Source: Tamarix chinensis (lineage: Eukaryota > Streptophyta > Magnoliopsida > Caryophyllales > Tamaricaceae). Taken from it: 64,000 bases of DNA. Shown piece after piece: positions 60,522 through 64,000 of the stretch. The DNA is taken from positions 2,294,001 to 2,358,000 of the forward strand of contig CM060173.1 of the NCBI GenBank assembly GCA_030549775.1. Reading direction: 5' to 3'. The translations under genes and the position numbers were made by a program. How positions within the stretch are numbered: position 1 is the first letter of the stretch; each line of letters opens with the position of its first letter. The notes beneath the pieces were generated by a model, which saw nothing but the letters and a program-made list of their open reading frames with translations, made no database searches and was not told where the DNA came from.

Positions 60522-63500
60522 TTACATTGGCCCTACTCACGTGCTCTTTCACTTTAAGTGAATAGTGTCTTATTCAAGGCTAATTCTCAGGCAACGTACA
60601 CATTAAAAGAAATATACATATAGAATAGGTCCAAGTCCGTAAGTCCTTTCAAACCCTAATTACACTCCTTTTAGCAATCATTCTCCCATATTGATTATTC
60701 ATCAATTCTATAATAAGTCACTCTCGAATATCATCATTATTATCATACCCATAATGTACAATCTAGTTCTGTTGCACATATGTTAATAATCCTATCCTAA
60801 TGTATTACTCACAGAAATCTTCAAAACCTTAATTCTACATATTTGTCATAACACCTCCCATAAAATTTACATTATTACCAATTCCAATAGATAACCTCAT
60901 AAAGTCAAACCTTAACAATGTATTCAAAATTTGAATAATTTATAGATTTACGCATGGGATAATGATATTATCATTATAAGGCTATTATGCCCAAGTTAAC
61001 CATTAATTCACTTAAGGAGACCAAAATAACAATAATAATTCCAAGCATTCTTCATGATACCACTATGATATTTTAATCCACCTAATAAATAAAACACCAA
61101 ATTTGCCTTATTATCCCTTAATGACTAAATTACCCTTAAGGACAAACAATAACCTTTATTTTATAAGATCTTGTACCTTCCACACATTATTTTCTAAATC
61201 CAAAAATTATCATCATACACCATGAGAATTCTTATTTCCACTTATCAAAACTCATTTAACCTATATTTCATACCATACGATGTATTTCCACAAATATGAC
61301 ATTATTACTAGAAAATAATAATGGTACCTCTCACCCATTCTTACTTTCTTTCAATAACATAATATCCATACTATCATAATATCGTCACTAAATATCATAA
61401 CCAACATATATTGAAGCATATATCAACAATATCATGAAACACACATAACCATACAAGCAACAATACAAAAACACTAAGCATTGATTAGTATCCTTACCAG
61501 ATAGGACACCGGAATCTAAGCATTTAAATCCTAGGCTTCCTCCTTCGAAGCTACCAAAATACCACCTACAAAAAAAAACTCATGGTTAGTCTCAAAGAGT
61601 TTAAGCAAAGGAAAATTTGAGGTGAATAGGGTAAAATGGAAATAACTGTAGTCAAATGGAAGCTTGGGATGTGTGGATGTGTAGTGGGATGTGTGGTGGA
61701 GCTATGGTAAAAATTTAGTGGTGTTTGGACAATGTTTGGGGGTAAAAATAGGGGTGCATGGCTATGCTACAAGTGATACACATCCAAACCGAGAGGAAGA
61801 ATTGTGCACGGCTAGGGGGTGTGAAGTGGCACAATTATGATCGATCACTGGGCAAACAAATCATAAGTTGAATCGATGCTGATGGGTGTGAGTTTGGGAC
61901 GTGGGCGGGCGTGTGAGGGTGCACGGGCAGGCTGTGCATGGTTGCACAGACGTGTGATACTAAATTTTAGTGTTGTACAACCGTGCTTGAGGTCGTATGC
62001 TTTGTAAAAATTCGACGAACGAGAGAAAGAAGAAGAGAAAAGAGGTAGTGGTCGGCGACGATGGTCGACAACACTATTGGCGAAGGTTGGAGTGACCTTG
62101 GGGTCGGTCCACCGACCAAAGGGTGGTGAGTGGTGGATGTGGTGGTGCGTAGTGGTGGATATGGTGGCATGCATGCCAAAAATAGGGAAAAGAGGAGGAA
62201 GAAGAAGAAGAAAAAAGAAGGGAGAAGGGAGAAAGGAGAAAGAAGATGGATCTTGGGCAGTGACTTTTTGACACCAAAATGATAGAGTAGAGGTCAAAAC
62301 AAAGAGGAAGAAGGGAGAGTGCGTAGTATATATATATATATGGCATGTGTGCATGTGCGGAGTGAATCGGGGAAAAGATAAAGAGACGGAAGAAGGAGGC
62401 GTGCGACTAGCATGAGGGATGGCAGGGTGGTGCAAGGGAAAATATGGTTGAGTGTTGGGAACAATGGTAGGTGATGGGGATGGTTGTGTGTGTAGGTTGC
62501 GTAATGATAAGAGGAAAGAGAAGAAGAAGAGTGGCACAGTGTAGGGTGTGAGAAAGGTGCATATCAGAAGGGATAAGAGGAGCAGAAGGAGGAGAGGAAA
62601 AAGAAGAAAGGAAGTAGGGTGATGGGTGATGGATGTCTGCAAGAGGTGATGGTGCAAGTGGGGAGGGTGCAAGTTACAAAATTTTTCAAATATTGCAGCT
62701 TGGTTTGACGGGAGAAAGGAGAAGAGGGAAAAGAAAAAGGAAAAGAGAAAGGATTGGGGGATTAGTTTAGGTGGTTTTAGATTATCCAAATATGTTAGGA
62801 TTAGCGATAATTTTAGTGGGTTTTGATTTCGGTTTACGAATTATGATTTATCTGAGTCAAGGTTTTGAATTCGATTAAAATTTTAAGGTTAAGAATTGGG
62901 TTAAGGCCAAAACAAGATTTATTGATATTATAATCTAATTAGGGCGTTAAAAACATGGGATTAGGCTACACAAATTTTCAGAGTATTACAAAAGTTTTAT
63001 GCGTGATCAAAGGAATGAGAGTGGATCCAAGTCAGTTTATTTTTGCCCCATTTTCCTTCAATATGCATTGGCCATTAGCCGTTTTACATCCATCAAGACG
63101 CATGGCATATTGGTTTGATTCCCTAGGACTCACATGTAAGTATTCACTATTTAATACATTTAATTGAGTTACTTATTACATTACTTTATATAATTAATAT
63201 GTCTATATACATCAATTAGGTAATTTAGGTTATATCTAGGGAAGCCTAAAGACAAGGAGAGAGCTAAATGGCGATGGGCACAAATGAAGGGTTGTACGTA
63301 ATTCTTTTATGTATTTTTTGTGCTTTAATGTTTAGTATAGTTCTTATATCGTAAAACACACATTTGAATTATTGTAGTGTCCAACACAAGAAGATAATGA
63401 TAATTGTGGTTATTTTGTCATGAGATTTATAAGAGATGTTATTGTAAGTATATGGAAGGGAGATGGATCAATATAATGTAGCTTTAATAAAATACTAATA

Positions 63501-63611
63501 CACAAATTGTGCTAATTTTCTTAGGTATATCAACTTCATGAGCGGACATTTTTGGATAGCCATATTAATAAGGTCAGACAAGTGTGGCTAGATTTTATCT
63601 TTGAAAACTAG

Positions 63612-64000
63612 CTAATGAATTTGGATGTGGGTAGGTTTTGATTAATATAGATACATGCATGTATACTTGTTGGTATTTTATTGATGTAGCTTGGTCTTGA
63701 TCAATGTGACACACACAACATTGATACTTATGCATTAGTTTTGCAATTTTGAGCATGTATACTTGATAATTTTTAAAGTACACTAGTTATATTTCCCCGT
63801 ACAATGCACGGGTGATGTATTAATTATTTATATATTATTATATATAAGAAATGAATAGTTTAATAATTTAATTAGTATGCAACAGATGAATAGTTGGTTG
63901 TATACGTTCAAGTAATTAATTAATAAAATACTTAATTAATACTTGATTAATATGTATGGTTCGATATATGTGCAGCAGATGAATAGTTATATGCATTTGT
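63612..64000. other. 3' flank with a CCCGT-N7-ACGGG hairpin
   Basis: DNA after the Ulp1-like stop. At 63,796-63,812 CCCGTACAATGCACGGG can form a 5-bp stem. From memory, a CCCGTGC..GCACGGG word of this kind recurs at the ends of plant transposable elements, but no partner end is in the window. The remainder is AT-rich, with no feature. Confidence 0.35.

Larger units (their letters stand above)
59425..62955 (-). mobile_element. Solo LTR (about 3.5 kb) inserted in the Ulp1-like gene
   Basis: The left end TGTAGCATCTTGATTTTTAC and right end TTAGGGCGTTAAAAACA correspond to the two ends of the innermost LTR (9,161-13,945). Shared inner blocks include CTACTCGTGGGAATGA and GGTCAGTACGCTACGTACTGAG (59,840-59,900), CACTATT minisatellites, and a GA/GT-rich 5' part (61,600-62,760). 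Both flanks are A-rich (AAAAA at 59,420-59,424 and near 62,951), so the TSD and the exact right end cannot be fixed. The 314-codon frame at 61,845-62,789 is low-complexity and sits in the leader-like block, so it is not called a gene. Confidence 0.75.
59130..63611 (+). pseudogene. Ulp1-like cysteine protease (peptidase C48) gene, LTR-interrupted
   Basis: Pieces in order: DANDIVHLSARGWLQVLHV (about 59,148-59,210), FLSEYDENMFGFLYHELICY (to 59,424), then a 3.5-kb LTR, then MGLGYTNF...FAPFSFNMHWPLAVL...YWFDSLGLT (62,956-63,135), KPKDKERAKWRWAQMK (63,240-63,287), CPTQEDNDNCGYFVMRFIRDVI (63,378-63,443) and VYQLHERTFLDSHINKVRQVW to a TAG at 63,611 (63,525-63,611). The C48 catalytic set is present: His of NMHW, Asp of WFDS, Gln of CPTQ, Cys of NCGYF. 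Three 3' splice junctions are GT-AG, but the one after QMK is off by one base, and a TAA sits in the exon before FLSEYD. Ulp1 domains occur both in host deSUMOylating proteases and in plant Mutator- and CACTA-type transposons. I cannot decide which. Confidence 0.7.

Noticed and set aside
61845..62789. 314-codon minus-strand frame
   Set aside because: It sits in the 5' leader-like block of the LTR at 59,425-62,955, is His/Ser/Pro/Leu-rich and low-complexity, and has no domain.

Overview
This is a window of AT-rich flowering-plant nuclear DNA. The evidence is intron-containing plant genes (an LRR receptor-like kinase exon and a five-exon L-ascorbate oxidase), Ty3/gypsy and LINE remnants with plant-type domains, MITEs, and kilobases of nested LTRs. 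I cannot name the species. No tRNA, rRNA, CRISPR array or prokaryotic feature was seen.

Layout. 1-2.6 kb: first coding exon of an LRR receptor-like kinase on the minus strand, with its leader; the rest of the gene runs off the left edge. 2.6-5.5 kb: AT-rich spacer and an LTR fragment. 5.5-21.6 kb: a tower of long LTRs (about 4.5-4.8 kb each) of one family inserted into each other, most without any internal retroelement region. Two levels are closed by exact 5-bp target-site duplications (CTTCT and ATACC). Two opposed copies form a large inverted repeat centred near 17 kb. 21.6-25.6 kb: low-information DNA, a decayed LINE ORF1, and a 3' fragment of a second ascorbate oxidase (pseudogene).

25.9-44.2 kb: a diverged tandem duplication (copy A 25,894-32,440; copy B 33,050-44,186) separated by an LTR 3' end. 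Each copy serves as the empty site for insertions in the other. Copy B carries a 5-kb element with a 10-bp TSD, GACCC-rich ends and a satellite-like core, plus a 313-bp element with a 9-bp TSD. Copy A carries a 159-bp MITE with a TTA TSD. A short stretch shared by both copies resembles intron 4 of the ascorbate oxidase gene, which together with the pseudogene suggests that the duplicated DNA descends partly from an ascorbate oxidase locus.

45.2-50.8 kb: the one complete, apparently functional gene, an apoplastic ascorbate oxidase on the minus strand. All copper-ligand motifs are present and every splice junction is canonical; the 5' leader contains a 64-codon upstream ORF. 50.8-56.0 kb: AT-rich spacer. 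56.0-58.3 kb: a decayed Ty3/gypsy pol gene broken by a 462-bp PIF/Harbinger-type MITE. 59.1-63.6 kb: a Ulp1-like cysteine protease gene whose catalytic residues survive but which is split by a 3.5-kb LTR and carries a stop, so probably a pseudogene.

The genes do not form a functional cluster. The two host genes (receptor-like kinase and ascorbate oxidase) are islands in repeat-dominated DNA. LTR orientation is inferred: I take the TGTAATCCCC / TGAAATGCCCC end as the LTR 5' end. If that is wrong, the strand of every LTR entry flips but their extents do not.
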